Origin: Symsagittifera roscoffensis
Lineage: Eukaryota > Xenacoelomorpha > Acoela > Convolutidae
DNA: 64,000 nucleotides
Assembly (NCBI RefSeq): GCF_963678635.1
Contig: NC_087063.1
Span: 70,951,617-71,015,616 of the forward strand
Reading direction: 5' to 3'
The translations under genes and the position numbers were made by a program. The notes beneath the pieces were generated by a model, which was not told the DNA's origin, made no database searches, and was given only the letters and a program-made list of their open reading frames with translations. Positions 48,401-59,576 of this stretch are shown piece after piece (position 1 is the stretch's first letter; every line of letters begins with the position of its first letter).

Positions 48401-50458
48401 AATTTTAGGCCATTTTCATTGATTTTGATCAAAATCAGTAAAAATAAGACACGTAACAAGCGACGTAACTGTTTTTCAAATCAAAAATTTTTCATTCTGT
48501 AGAGTACATAATCTGTATAAATTTTGTATATAATCTTTTCCAAAAATTGCACTTAAAAACAGTTTTTGTCCAATCAGTTTTATATAATTAGTTTCAATGA
48601 GTGTAAATTGCAATGGGTTGTAATCGATTTGATAGTCAATCAAATTTTTAAGTATTGCACAAAATTACCATAGTATTGAAATGTAAATTTTAAATGCGAT
48701 ACTTGATTAAAATTTTAATTCTGCAAATACCGAAGGCGTGAGTGTATGTGTTTGTGTGTGTGAGGGGGGGGGGGGGGAGCCTTATAACAAAAATTAAAAG
48801 AGGATTGGGTTGTGGTGCTGACTTATAGTTCCTCGTCTGGACAAAAATTTACATCTAATTTAAATTTCTCTGACGAGCGAAAAGTTTCTGAGCTTTTTGA
48901 ATAAAGATACTGTCATTAGGGCAAATCAGATACGGAAACCCTGCCCTTGCCCTTAGAAATTCCACCAATTGTCATTTGGAGGAGGTCCCGCACTTGGCTA
49001 CAATTTTGTGCAATTAACCGGAAACGTTTCTAAAAATGCCTTCGGAGCCAAAAATTTGCCCGATGGACAGGGCGCGCCAAGAAATTTGTTTTTTTTTGTC
49101 AAAATTACGCAACAGACTATTAAACCAGATTCATTTTTGTTTACTTTTTCCAGTTATCTCGAACATTGGCATGTGAGTTGACTAACCATGCTAACAATGT
49201 GAACAGATTTGGTTCGCATTCAATTTTCGTGAGATCAACGGTAAAATTGATTCGTATAGAAGATAGCCTTGATTTGTATTTCTAGATCTTCGATCATTTT
49301 GAAAATTTTGTAAAAACTTCAAAATCCTGATGATGCAAAAAATGTGCGAAAACGATTAAAATAAAAATTTAAAATTCTTATCATGACATGTCAGATTTAA
49401 AAGCGTCCCAAAAATTTTTAGAACTGAGACAGACTAAAAAATCTGAGAACTTCAAGGAAAAAGCTAATAGAGTTTATGCAATCTATTATGTAATTACATT
49501 TGGCTCACTGTTTCGTCAAAAAATGTACTTATTCTTGATCTTTTTGTTAACATTTTTCAAAATACTGAACCCTGCCCTGCTGCGGCGCACAAAATGCAAG
49601 AAAACCTTTGAAGTAGCTTCAAAAAGTGTCAAAGTACAGCAATTTTGTTTACCTCGAAAACTTCCTGTGAAATTTATTGCCAAAATAGGGTGTTTCTGGA
49701 GAACTCGGAAGTTTATTTGGTCTTCCTGCATAAATCGTTTAGAAAATAATTGTTTCGAAAGCGTTGTTGTTTTGAAAATACCGCGGAACATGGAGTTTAC
49801 CCTTCTGTTTATGACCATACCACAGTTTTAACATGGGTTGCAGACAGACTTTTCAGTCAAAATTAGGACGCAGTGGTTAATACGGAAGCTAGCTAACTCT
49901 TGACAGCTATCAATTTGCGATACTGCTTCTAATAACATTCTATCCCCCCACGAAATCTCCCGCCCGGTTGGAAATTCAAGTGCAGCCATAAATTCAGATG
50001 ATTGTACTCAAGTGTACTTTATTATCATGATTACCAAATGTGCCCCCGTCGATTTCATCTTCGCCCCACACTGATCGACACATCAAAGGGGTAACTTCTT
50101 CTTTTATCGGTCTCTGTTTTGTCATTCAGCACTCGATTGATTTGATTAGCTGAGCTATTTTTTCTTTCAAGCTAAAACAACAGCTAACCAAGTCCAGTGA
50201 AATGAAAAGCAATCGATCAAAAGAGATCACGAGACCAATTCGCAGAAATCGAAATCATTGACACTTGCTTGCAAACAAGGGAAACCGGCCGCAATGAAAT
50301 TTCATGGATACCAATCGGTTATAATTGATTTTGATGGCCTGTCTCCATAAAATTCTAAAATAATCAATTTTATAATGGATTATTAATTGATTGTAAATCA
50401 AACAAAGTAGAAACAATTTTAATCCATTAAAATTGATTATAAAGTATTATAATAGAAA
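48401..50458. other. intronic spacer without a recognised gene
   Basis: Contains a (TG)n stretch and a poly-G run near 48745-48778, and a faint trace of the hAT-like MITE interior near 49040-49100. The 147-codon plus frame 49388-49831 has no motif, no splice-site support and a shadow frame of 100 codons on the other strand. I do not call it. Confidence 0.4.
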
Positions 50459-50720
50459 ACCAGCGGATTTGGGGGGACGCCCCCGATTCGACTCCCTACC
50501 GACACAATGTTTCCCTCCTTTGTACTATTTTCATATATCCATTTTTGGCTGACGGACCCTAAAAGTTTTCTAAAGGTGCCTTTGGCGCCAACAATTACTA
50601 CATTTGAGGGGGAAGCGCGTGCCGAAAAAAGCGAGCGCGCGCATAAATATGCCAAAAGGGTCTTTTTACTGCTTTTTGAGAGCTCGGAAAATCAATTTAT
50701 TCAACCTAATATATTTTTAA
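50459..50720 (+). mobile_element. partial hAT-like MITE
   Basis: Starts CCAGCGGATTTGGGGGG, a mutated CAGTGGCGGAT terminus, and shares TTTGTACTATTTTCATATAT and GAGGGGGAAGCGCGTGCCGA with the element at 51883. It continues with GAGAGCTCGGAAAATCAAT and loses similarity near 50720 before the second terminus. Confidence 0.65.
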
Positions 50721-50929
50721 AGCAAGAGTCTGGATTTTCTAAAACTTTTTCATACGTATATAAAACATGAGCGTTGCAGTCGGTAAACTGAGGCTTACAT
50801 TTGGCTTGTACTAAAAATTGTTGTGTTATTTTCTTCTTGTATTCTTCACATTGTTTTCGCACTGTGACCCCCCTCCCCCCACCACACATTCTTTACACAA
50901 ACTGATTTTACAAGGTTAAGTTTGAAGAC

Positions 50930-51560
50930 CAAATATCCCGGTTCGAGGTGCTCGATTTTTGTTTTGACTTTCTCGACCAAAAATTGGTATGTTTCGTTCG
51001 ACTTTCTCGGCCAAAGAAAAAAGCGTTCGACTTTGTTCGATCCCGCATAGATGTGTTTCGGACTTAACCATCAAAAATGGGTATATTTCGACCGTCTCGG
51101 CCAAATTTCGGTACGTTTTGACTTTCTCGAGCAAATAATGGTATGTTTTGACTTTCTCGACCCGAGAAAAAAAGAGTTCGATTTTGTTCGACCCAGTTCA
51201 GATATGTTTCGACTTTCTCGACTGTCTCGACCAAAATTTTGAAAAATATATAAATTTGTTCGACCCCGCATAGATATGTTTCGATTTTACCCATCAAAAA
51301 TGGGTTATCTTTCAACTGTCTTTACTTTCTCGACAAACTAAGAAAACTTTGCTATATTTTTGGCACCAAAAATTTCAAAAAATCTGCTCGACCACATTGA
51401 TTGTGCTCTACCTATGTTTCGAATTCTCGGCCAAAAATGGGGATGTTTCGATTGTGTTTGACATATGTTTTGACTTTCTCTAGTTTCTCGTCTATCAAAT
51501 AACATGAGTGATTTGACAACAAAGCTCTGAGACCGGCCTACTGATTTTATGTCTCCTAGC
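50930..51560. repeat. CTCGAC-type minisatellite with higher-order structure
   Basis: Built from a roughly 30-bp monomer of the form TTTCTCGACCAAAAATTGG plus TATGTTTCGAC. Several of these alternate with a longer unit of about 65 bp that contains GAAAAAAGCGTTCGACTTTG and CCCGCATAGATGTGTTTCG. On the minus strand it reads as repeated GRESQN-type peptides (51064-51315), a side effect of the repeat. Confidence 0.8.
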
Positions 51561-51882
51561 ATGCTAATGTAGAAAATTTGATTAGACCTGTTCCTTTTTT
51601 AGATAATTGCTTGCTCAAACTTGAAAATTTGATTGGTGCTCGTCTTCATTAAACATTTTTTATCATGTAAGCAGACAAAAGATGATTCGGTCCTCAATTT
51701 TTGGGTGGGAGCAAAATGTACAATTCAAAAGCCAATGTAAAGATCCTGGCCAGAACCAAAATTTCAATCAAAATGAAAAAATGGCGAATTTCAAAAGACG
51801 CATTTTAAAAAGCTCTTTTTAAGAGGTGCAGAAATTTCTATCTGGGCACTAAATTTAATTTGCTGGCGAGCGTTTCTGTGTT

Positions 51883-52271
51883 CAGGGGGCGGACTGGGGG
51901 GGGGGGGGGGGGGGGCATACGCATCTCCTCAGGAATTCGACACCCCCGGCCGATCAAAAGGGTCCACCTTTGTACTATTTTGAGATATCCTTTTTTGGTG
52001 ATGAACCCTAAAAATTTTCTATGGCCAATGTATATTAATATTGAGGGGGGAGCGCGCGCCGAAAAAACGCGAATTTTTGGTCAAAATATTTCAAAAAACG
52101 CCTAAAACGCCTTTTTGGACTGTTATTTTCAAAATTTTGCATGCGGCGCAAAAATTATGGCCAAAATAGTCTTTTTAGTGCTGCGGGAGAGCTCGGAAAA
52201 TCAATATGGTCGACCTAAAAAAAACCATTTTTTGAAAATCCCCCCTCGAGAAAATCCTAGATCCGCCACTG
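51883..52271. mobile_element. hAT-like MITE, 389 bp, with 8-bp target duplication
   Basis: The left end CAGGGGGCGGACTGG runs into a long poly-G tract (about 51896-51916). The right end read inverted is CAGTGGCGGATCTAGGATTT. Exact 8-bp copies of TCTGTGTT flank it at 51875-51882 and 52272-52279. It shares its interior (GCGCGCCGAAAAAACGCGA, GAGAGCTCGGAAAATCAAT) with the copies at 32795 and 50459. It has no coding capacity. Confidence 0.87.
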
Positions 52272-52279
52272 TCTGTGTT

Positions 52280-52820
52280 GGCAGTTTTTTCTTCAGTTTT
52301 GTTTGATTTGCATGTTTTTTGGGATAGGCTTGTCAGATGTTAATGCCAATTTAATCAATATAAATCTACTTCAGTTTTTTTGGTTTAGTTTTTTTTTTAA
52401 TTTGTAAGAAGATTACAAATCGTCGCTGGTGAACAATTGATTGTAGAGACTCAGTTTTGAACTTAATTTTGCAATTGTGAATTTTTTTTTGGCTTTTTAA
52501 CAGGTAGAAGGATTGTAAAACTATAAAAGCTCCGATAGCAAGAGTCTGCACAACTGACCTATCGTGATTTCACAGAGTTGCGAGCAATCATATAGAATTT
52601 CAAGACTTATCTATCGTTCAATTTTGCCAAATCATACCCTAAGCCCATGAAAACCCGAAATCACTTGAAATAACGTTGAATACTTTCTTCATTGCTCTTT
52701 AAAAATAAATCTTCATTGGTCATGGATAATGAATGCAAAAACAAATTAATGTATTATCTATAAATTTCAGAATTTGAAGGTTTTTTGAAGGTTTGTAATC
52801 TTGATTATATTCTCAATTGT
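52280..52820. other. intronic AT-rich spacer
   Basis: No gene or repeat recognised. Confidence 0.4.
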
Positions 52821-53683
52821 CGCCCGGGTTGACCAAAACTTCTTATCATACAATTTCCATATGTGAAAAAATTTCTGTCATAGAGTTCCATACAATTCCA
52901 TTGTATAAAATCTGTATGATAAGCATTTTTCCATACATGGAAGTTGTATGATAATATTTTTCCATAAACCAAGATTTTTTCTCCAAATTTAATTTCTGAA
53001 AACTTTTGGTTTGTGTTCGTAACCGAAAGCAACTGACAAAGACCTCGGTTTACTCAAAGCACCAAAGGTGGGACGGTCTTGCATTTATAACGACCAAAGA
53101 AATAACGAAAGTAACAAACATTCAACGATGATTTTTTTAAAAATAGAATTTTAAAATCATTATACGTTGATCAAGACATACATAAACTTGCTATACAAAA
53201 GAAATAGGATTTTCAGCGTTTTTTAAAAAAAAAGTATCTAGCGAAAAGGAAAAAAATCCAACATTAGTGTATCTAGGACTACGTTATGCACACAAAAATT
53301 TAATTCCGACTGCAAAAAAAAATATTTTTGGAAAATGTTTGTTTGAATACAAATTTCGATTTGCAGTTGAAAAAAATCAAAAAAAATTTTAGGGCAATTT
53401 CAAAATTTATGTGTGGCCATCAAAAAAAGCTAACCATACAATTTCCATTTATGGGAATTGTATGATAAGCCTTTTTTTTTCAAAAAACTAAAACCTCGGT
53501 TTTTATTTGAATCACCAGACTGTTTTCTCAGAATCAAACAGCTGCAAAATATTGTTTATAGTTTTTTTTTGCTTCAACCATTTTCGAAATTGTACGAAAA
53601 TTGTATGATAAGCATATTTCGATAGATTTGATGTAAGGAATTGTATGACAAGCTTTTTCGGCGTATGGAGGTCAACCCGGGCG
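52821..53683. mobile_element. inverted-repeat element with nested palindromes, 863 bp
   Basis: Left terminus CGCCCGGGTTGACC; right terminus GGTCAACCCGGGCG, a perfect 14-bp inverted repeat. Just inside both ends lies CTTATCATACAATT or its near copy CTTGTCATACAATT. The interior repeats TTGTATGATAAGC and its complement at least six times, including a large palindrome around 53433-53471 (CATACAATTTCCAT facing ATGGGAATTGTATG). No frame or target duplication was identified. Class unknown. Confidence 0.75.
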
Positions 53684-53755
53684 TATGATGTGCAAAAAAC
53701 TCAAACTTTTTTAAATTTTTTTTTTTCAATATTTGTGGTGAAAACATATGGACAA

Positions 53756-53958
53756 TTTTGCGAATCATACCATTCTTCTTGTTTCAATTAATTAGTTTTA
53801 AATTACTTTAACTGGTTAATTTATATTTGACCTTGGTTTGTTCATTCTCTCCGACGGAGAGAATGATCTCTCACTTTTTTAATGTTTTAATACAGAGATT
53901 TAAACATATCTTATTTGTAACTAAGTAGAATTATCCGTAACAAAGAAACATTTTATCA
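53756..53958 (+). repeat. 5' LTR, 203 bp
   Basis: Begins TTTTGCGAATCATACC (the 3' copy begins TGTTGCG, so the canonical TG has mutated here) and ends TTTTATCA. It contains TCTCTCCGACGGAGAGAATG, a small palindrome shared with the other LTR. It is preceded by the target copy GACAA. Confidence 0.92.
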
Positions 53959-54770
53959 TGGCGCAGTCAAACAGTAACGAATCAAACATGAGAGGTATAC
54001 CTTCATTCTGGCAAAACCACACAGTGGACCCACCAATTCCTTGGGAAGAGTGGAACGACTTATTCCAACTAGCAATAATCGCAAAGGAAAACATCGATAT
54101 CGAAAATCTCTTAAATCCAACGGAACGATATCACCCACTCCCTCCAACACTAGAAAATCCACTGGAAAACGAATCAGATGCTCAAAAAACATCTCGCATT
54201 GAGAGAAATATCCGCGAGCAAAAGAGGTTCGACGACGAAGAAATGGCCTCAATTAAGTCAGAAACTAAGAAATTCAACGTCATGAGACTAGAAGAGGCGG
54301 ACAAAAAACTCAGATCCATACTTTATTTAGCCCTTGGAAACGAAGGAAAGAAAATATTCGGCCAAAAGTTCACGAGAGTTAAAGTTTTACAAATTTCTTT
54401 CAAAGAATTTTGGGAAAATATGTCTATAGTTTTTGTGAGAAAGACAAACATAACTTTCGAAAGACACAAGCTGTTTAATAGAAAACAGAGGGACAGAGAA
54501 TCGCTAGAACAATTCTGGGGAGCATTAGCAGAAATGGCAAAAAGATGTGACAGTCCCACAGGAGAAGACGAGTGGAACCGAGATATATTTTTCAATAATA
54601 TGAAGAAATCGGACATCCAACGGAAACTTCTTACGGAAACTCTACCCCCACTAGAAGCTTTAAATGTGGCATTGATCGATGAAAAAGGAATAACAAACCA
54701 CATCAAAATGACGAGTACTTTTAAATCCAAAGGTACCCTTCCAATAAATCTTTTAATCATTTTAATGTAA
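53958..54770 (+). CDS. gag-like capsid protein of the Ty3/gypsy element
   Basis: A 270-codon frame starting at the LTR/primer-site junction. Residues about 10-50 include IPWEEWNDLFQLAIIAKENI; then comes a Pro-rich stretch, a charged helix-rich region, and a segment with ERHKLFNRKQRDRESLEQFW, the pattern of Ty3/gypsy Gag, in which this region forms the capsid. It lacks its zinc knuckles, which follow in another frame from about 54797. The last 15 or so codons are probably off-frame: after STFKSK the natural continuation (RYPSNKSFNHFNVKREP) lies in the -1 frame. So gag and the knuckles were probably one frame that has suffered an indel near 54725. The -1 frame has a TAA just before this point, and no standard slippery heptamer is evident. 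Confidence 0.85.
   Translation: MAQSNSNESNMRGIPSFWQNHTVDPPIPWEEWNDLFQLAIIAKENIDIENLLNPTERYHPLPPTLENPLENESDAQKTSRIERNIREQKRFDDEEMASIKSETKKFNVMRLEEADKKLRSILYLALGNEGKKIFGQKFTRVKVLQISFKEFWENMSIVFVRKTNITFERHKLFNRKQRDRESLEQFWGALAEMAKRCDSPTGEDEWNRDIFFNNMKKSDIQRKLLTETLPPLEALNVALIDEKGITNHIKMTSTFKSKGTLPINLLIILM
53959..53968 (+). other. primer binding site, tRNA-Ser type
   Basis: TGGCGCAGTC directly follows the LTR terminus CA and is complementary to a tRNA 3' end GACTGCGCCA, the acceptor end typical of eukaryotic tRNA-Ser. The gag ATG at 53958 overlaps the junction between LTR and primer site by one base. Confidence 0.8.
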
Positions 54771-54811
54771 AAAGAGAACCCACCCTAAACATCGAAAGGA
54801 ACAACACGTGT

Positions 54812-55885
54812 ATGAAATGCGGCGGAAGTTTTACCAAAAGACATCTGGCGGTTTGCCCCGAAAAAGATACAACCTGTACGACTTGTAAATATCGAGGACA
54901 TTTTACTAGACTCTGTAAATCACGCCGTAAAAATGTAAATATTGTGGATAGTCAAATTGTAAATAATACAGATTGTAATTATCTTTCGGAACAACCGGAT
55001 GTAAATAACGACCGCATTAATAGAGAATGCTGTGGAGTAATCAACGCATGGTCGGAGTCCGGACAGAGCGATAACGACGATTACTCTGTATTAAACGTAA
55101 CAACTATCTACGACGATCAAGGAAAGGAATTGAATAAACTACTAAACATCGGTCTAGGAAGCGAAAACCAAGTAATTCTCAATATACAGGTGGATTCAGC
55201 TAGCCCCGTGAGCTTCCTCAAACAAAACGTTCTATACGATTTGAAGTTACGAGACCCTTATGTGAAGATATATCCAGTGGACCAAGCGACTAAAGAACTT
55301 TATTGCGGATTTACGAACAATGCAATAAACATCACTGGAAAAGTAATCGTTCTCATTTTCTCAAATGGATGGTTTCATAGGGAATGCCACTTCTTCCTAA
55401 CACAAGGACATGAAAGAAACATCTCTGGGAATGACAACTTGCCAAAAGTGGGAATTGAAGTGTCACAAAATGACTACATACTTCACACCAACAAGAAAAC
55501 TTGTAATTCTATCAATTCAATTACATCACTTGACAAAGAGAACGAAATAGACATGATTTCCAAGACTTTCAAACAACTATTCCCTCGGATTGGAAAAATC
55601 AAAAATCAAACAAAAATAACACACTTTCACGAACCACTAAAGCCAATCCAACTAAAAGGCAGGCGAGTCCCTCTACATCTACTGGAATCAGTAAAAACAG
55701 AATTGTGCAGACTCAAATCCGAAGGAAATATCAAAAAATTAGAAAATTGCGACGAGGACAGATTTATTAGTCCGATAGTTATCACTTGTAAAAAGGACAA
55801 ATCGATAAAGCTAGCCATAGATTCAAAATTTATTAACAAACAAATTTACAAGAACAAATACCAGATGTCCAACATACACGAATAA
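54812..55885 (+). pseudogene. zinc knuckles, protease and start of RT
   Basis: A 357-codon stretch open from about 54725. First knuckle CMKCGGSFTKRHLAVC (its first Cys lies just before the first ATG), second a canonical C-X2-C-X4-H-X4-C at residues 22-35. A Ser/Asn/Asp-rich linker follows, then an aspartic protease whose active site reads VDSAS at about 127-131 where the family usually has D-S/T-G-A; the glycine is missing. After this come LKGRRVPLHL and SPIVITCKKDKSIKLAID, the N-terminal part of the RT. It ends in TAA at 55883-55885. The following codons continue the same RT in the same frame, so this stop interrupts the polyprotein. Confidence 0.88.
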
Positions 55886-57022
55886 GTGGATAACGTAGCG
55901 GCTCAAATTTCCAACAACTCCGCCGGAGAATTGTGGTTCACTAATCTAGATCTAAAGAATGCATATAGTCAATTTTCGTTAGACAATTTTACTAGCAGTC
56001 AATGCAATTTTAGTTTAGTTGGCGGAGATATAACGGGCACATATCAATTCTTAACCGGTTTTTACGGACTCGGCGATATGCCAAATGAATTTCAAAGAGT
56101 CATGGACTCAACACTGGGAAATATTCCTTTTACAAATTGTTACCTTGACGACATTTTAGTCGCTTCCAAAGGAAGTTTTATCGACCACAAGAAAACTGTC
56201 TATAAAATTTTATCAACGTTAGATAGTTACAATTTCGCAGTTAAATGGTCGAAATGCAAATTTGTCCAAAACGAAATTGAATGGCTCGGTTTCAAAATAT
56301 CAAAATCGGGAATCGCTCCACTAATCGATAAAACCAAAGCGATTAAAGATATCCCAATTCCAAAAAATCTAAAGGAATTAAGATCATTCTTCGGGTCAAC
56401 TAATCAGTACATCAAATTCGTACCAAATTTAGCATCCCTCGGAAACCCGCTTAGACCTCTTTTAAACATGAAGTCAATTTTCCTTTGGAATGAAGTCCAC
56501 ACAAAAGCGTTCGATATGATAAAATTAGAAATAGTCAATCTTACAGAAAACACTCACTTTGACGTTAAAAGATCCACGAGAGTAAAAACTGACGCTTCAC
56601 ATAACGGGTTAGGTGCTTCCCTCGAACAACTCCACGGGAACGACTGGAAAACAGTATCGTTTGCTTCAAGATTTTTAAATCCTCACGAATCCAAATATTC
56701 AACAAACGAATTAGAGTTATTAGGAGTTGTATGGGCGGTAGAACATTACAAAAACTATCTCTACGGCTCTGAATTTGAAATTATTACCGACCACAAAGCT
56801 CTTCGTTCCGCTCTGTCACCTAATCACGGAAACAAAACGTATCATAGTCGATTGACAAGATGGGTAGATCGTCTTTTACCATTCAATTTTACTATAAAGC
56901 ATTTAGCGGGAAAAGATATGGGTTTTACTGACCTAATTTCAAGATCCCCTTCGGGAAAGGCAATCACCCCATCACATTACGATGAAGAATTTGTAGTCGC
57001 AACGACCAAAAAATATATATAA
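55886..57022 (+). pseudogene. reverse transcriptase and RNase H
   Basis: 378 codons in the same frame as the preceding segment. RT motif A is FTNLDLKNAY (Asp 22), the motif B region is TGFYGLGDMPNEFQ at about 57-70, and the catalytic box is YLDD at 86-89. The connection domain contains WLGFKIS and LRSFFG. RNase H has its acidic residues in TDAS (236), ELELLG (275-277) and TDHKAL (302). All these active-site residues are present. The frame ends at an ATATATAA run near 57020, after which the reading continues in another frame, so an indel in that run is likely. Confidence 0.92.
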
Positions 57023-57035
57023 ATTACTCAATCCG

Positions 57036-57275
57036 TTGGATAACGAAAATTTATTACGCATTTCAATTAGTTCAATTTCGGAAAATTCCAATTACATGAG
57101 ATTACGAAATCACGCAATAATTACAGCGTTGAATTTCATTAATTCTTCCATTCCAATTTGTAATCAAAAACATTATAGAACAGAACTTTGTAACTCCAAA
57201 TGCATTCCCTGGGATTTTCAAACACTGACCCTACCAAAATCATTTTATCAAATCAGGCCTTCATTTATTTTTTAA
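57036..57275 (+). pseudogene. linker between RNase H and integrase
   Basis: A 79-codon frame shifted relative to RNase H. Upstream in this frame reads KLLNPLDNEN, a natural continuation of the polyprotein across the AT-rich run at about 57010-57025. It has no enzymatic motif. The frame ends at a stop 72 bases before the integrase part opens at 57348 in a third register. Confidence 0.6.
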
Positions 57276-57347
57276 TTCTTAATAGTAGTTTAATTAGTAA
57301 TCCCTCGGATTTTAAACTTATAAATAGTGTAAATATGTCTAATAACT

Positions 57348-59056
57348 AAATTGTAGTTAATCTTTCTACCTCCGGAATACAGGTCTCAACCGATTTCCAA
57401 ATTTCTTCAGAACACAAAAAACTAGTAACAAAATATCGAGAAAATCTCAAGTTACCTGAAAAACCTTTGGATCTAAACACGTTATTTAAGGCAAAGTTGG
57501 TCGCATTACTAAGAGAAGACGACGAAATGCTAAATCCAATCGTAAAAGCTCTACAAAACAAAGTTAAAAGCATCAATGCAAATTCTCGTTACCTGTACCA
57601 ATTTGCGAAAGACCTCCATGAATCCGACGGATTATTATGTATGGATGGAAAATTGGTTATTCTTTTTACACTTTGTAACGCCGTTCTAAAAACATTACAC
57701 GATTCCCACCCTGGCCAATTCGGTAAGAAATACTTAGCACAGTATATATGGTGGCCTCACATAAATCGACAGATCTACTTCCATGGGATTAACTGTACAC
57801 AATGCACCCAAACTGGTAAGAATATAAAAAGCATTATACCTACCACTCAAGTTAGCGAACTTCCGGCTTTATCCGAACCTAATGAGGAGCCCAACTTCGA
57901 TTTTTACGGTCCCTTAGATAACAACTGGGGAAAGAATAAATACATTTTATTATGTATAGATCGTTTCTCAAAATTTCCATCAGCTAAAATTACATCTTCA
58001 ACGTCATCAAACACGGTAATCGATTTCCTTCAAGATTATTTTTACCACCATGGGATTCCTAACTCTCTTCGTGTCGACCACGCATCCTGTTTTACTAGTC
58101 AGGATTTTATATTATTCTGTAATTTTTTTAATATCAAATTAATATTTTGTACAGTCGGGGACCATCGTTCTAACGGTCTTGTAGATAAACTTGTTCATAC
58201 TGTAAAAATTAAGTTATTAGCAATGTCAATAGAACAACAAAGACTTACCTTACAATTCGCTATCTCGAAAATTGTTTGGAACTTACGATCTTCCTGCCAA
58301 TCAAAAATAAAATGTTCACCATTCGAAATACATTTTAATAGAAAACCGAACACGATCTGGAAACAATTGGCATCTAGTAATTTATCCGGTGGGATTTTAG
58401 ACAAAGGGAAGTCAATCTTAAGCAAAGAAAGGGCCTTTGACTGGAACGCGGACGATCGGATAGAAGACGGTTACAAAGACTGTTTAGTACCAAAGAAGAA
58501 CCAGTCACCACTTGAGAAAGGGTACGACTCAGACCATCCTGCAGATTCAAAACCGTCTTGTTCCCGAGTGTCTCTAAAAAGCCTGTTTAAAGGTAATTTA
58601 CTCCGAAAGACCAATGGAAGTATAAACGGAAATCTTCTCTATAAACAATTGGGCCAGAAAATAATAAACTCAACAAAATCTATGGTTGAACTATCCGACG
58701 GAAAAATCATTAGAAAATCGGACATCGCCATCCCAAAGTCTAAATCTTCTACAATCCGTTCATTCAAAGAAAATAATTCTTTTCCTTCTTTTATTAACAC
58801 TGATTTACAAGTAGGTTCAAGAAAGACTAACAAAACAAAGCCCCAACAGACAGGGAAACTAGGCCCTAAAACGAGACGACAAATAGAGCTTCCTACTCCG
58901 GTTACCACTAGGTCTAGAGGGATAAACCAACCAATTAAACTCAACAAGTCAAAACGAACCCAAAATAAAGCTTCGACGTCTAACACTGGATATTTAGCAG
59001 GTGACGAATCCATGTTCATTCCGTCGGATACATCTGACATCAGTGATTGGGAGTGA
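57348..59056 (+). pseudogene. integrase
   Basis: Open from 57348; the first convenient start-like codon is at 57467 (529 codons from there). Counting from 57467: zinc-binding region LHDSHPGQFGKKY at about 77-89 and CTQC at 110-113; catalytic core with Asp 145 (FDFYGPL) and Asp 204 (RVDHAS). The third acidic residue, 35 residues further on (240), is Asp (NGLVDKLVHT) where the family has Glu, so the triad reads DD35D. The basic, Ser/Lys-rich C-terminal region contains VELSDGKIIRKSDI. It ends at TGA 59054-59056 in the same frame as the following segment. Confidence 0.9.
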
Positions 59057-59083
59057 ATCGCGGGTGGTTTCCCATGCAGGGAA

Positions 59084-59500
59084 ATGATAAGAGAACGTTT
59101 CATTTCGGATAACCCCATTTTTAACGAAGAACATACCTCATCATTAAATCCCCAAACATATCAAGCTAATATAAAACCTGAGATTTTAGACGAACAACTC
59201 CAATCGTCGGACACAGCGGAATGTCCAATCAGTATAAAACCAGCTGCCCAAACTACCTCCAATTCACCTAACAAACCTCCTACTACTGCAACATCGGAGG
59301 GACTAAACGCTCCGTTGGATACAACGAAGGAATCGGAGAGAGAAAATCCTATCGAATTTCCAGTCTTCGAGATAGAAGACTCCTCTGATGAAAACGCGAT
59401 TGTTGAGGAGAGGCATCCAAAGGAGACCATCATCACTGGTAATGATTTTAAATTCAGACGTTCAAGGCGAAATGTTGGACCTCCCCATTTTTATGCTTAA
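59084..59500 (+). pseudogene. integrase C-terminal extension
   Basis: 138 codons in the same frame as the integrase, separated only by the TGA at 59054 and a few codons. It is acidic and Ser/Thr/Pro-rich, then ends FKFRRSRRNVGPPHFYA. Basic segments ending in GPP-FY are seen near the pol C-terminus of related Ty3/gypsy elements. The TAA at 59498-59500 may itself be a lesion, since the frame continues with RLYIDIIDKNENQPG. Confidence 0.65.
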
Positions 59501-59576
59501 CGATTGTACATAGATATTATAGATAAGAACGAAAACCAACCAGGCTCCGCGAAAAACCCAATACATCTGGACGAAA

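Noticed and set aside
49388-49831. 147-codon plus frame in putative intron 1
   Set aside because: Composition matches surroundings, a 100-codon shadow lies on the other strand, and there is no motif or splice support.
51064-51315. Minus-strand repeat peptide with GRESQN units
   Set aside because: Explained fully by the CTCGAC minisatellite.
54323-54760. 145-codon minus frame opposite gag
   Set aside because: Shadow of the real gag frame.
58639-59118. 159-codon minus frame opposite the integrase C-terminal region
   Set aside because: Shadow of the integrase frame, produced by its codon composition.
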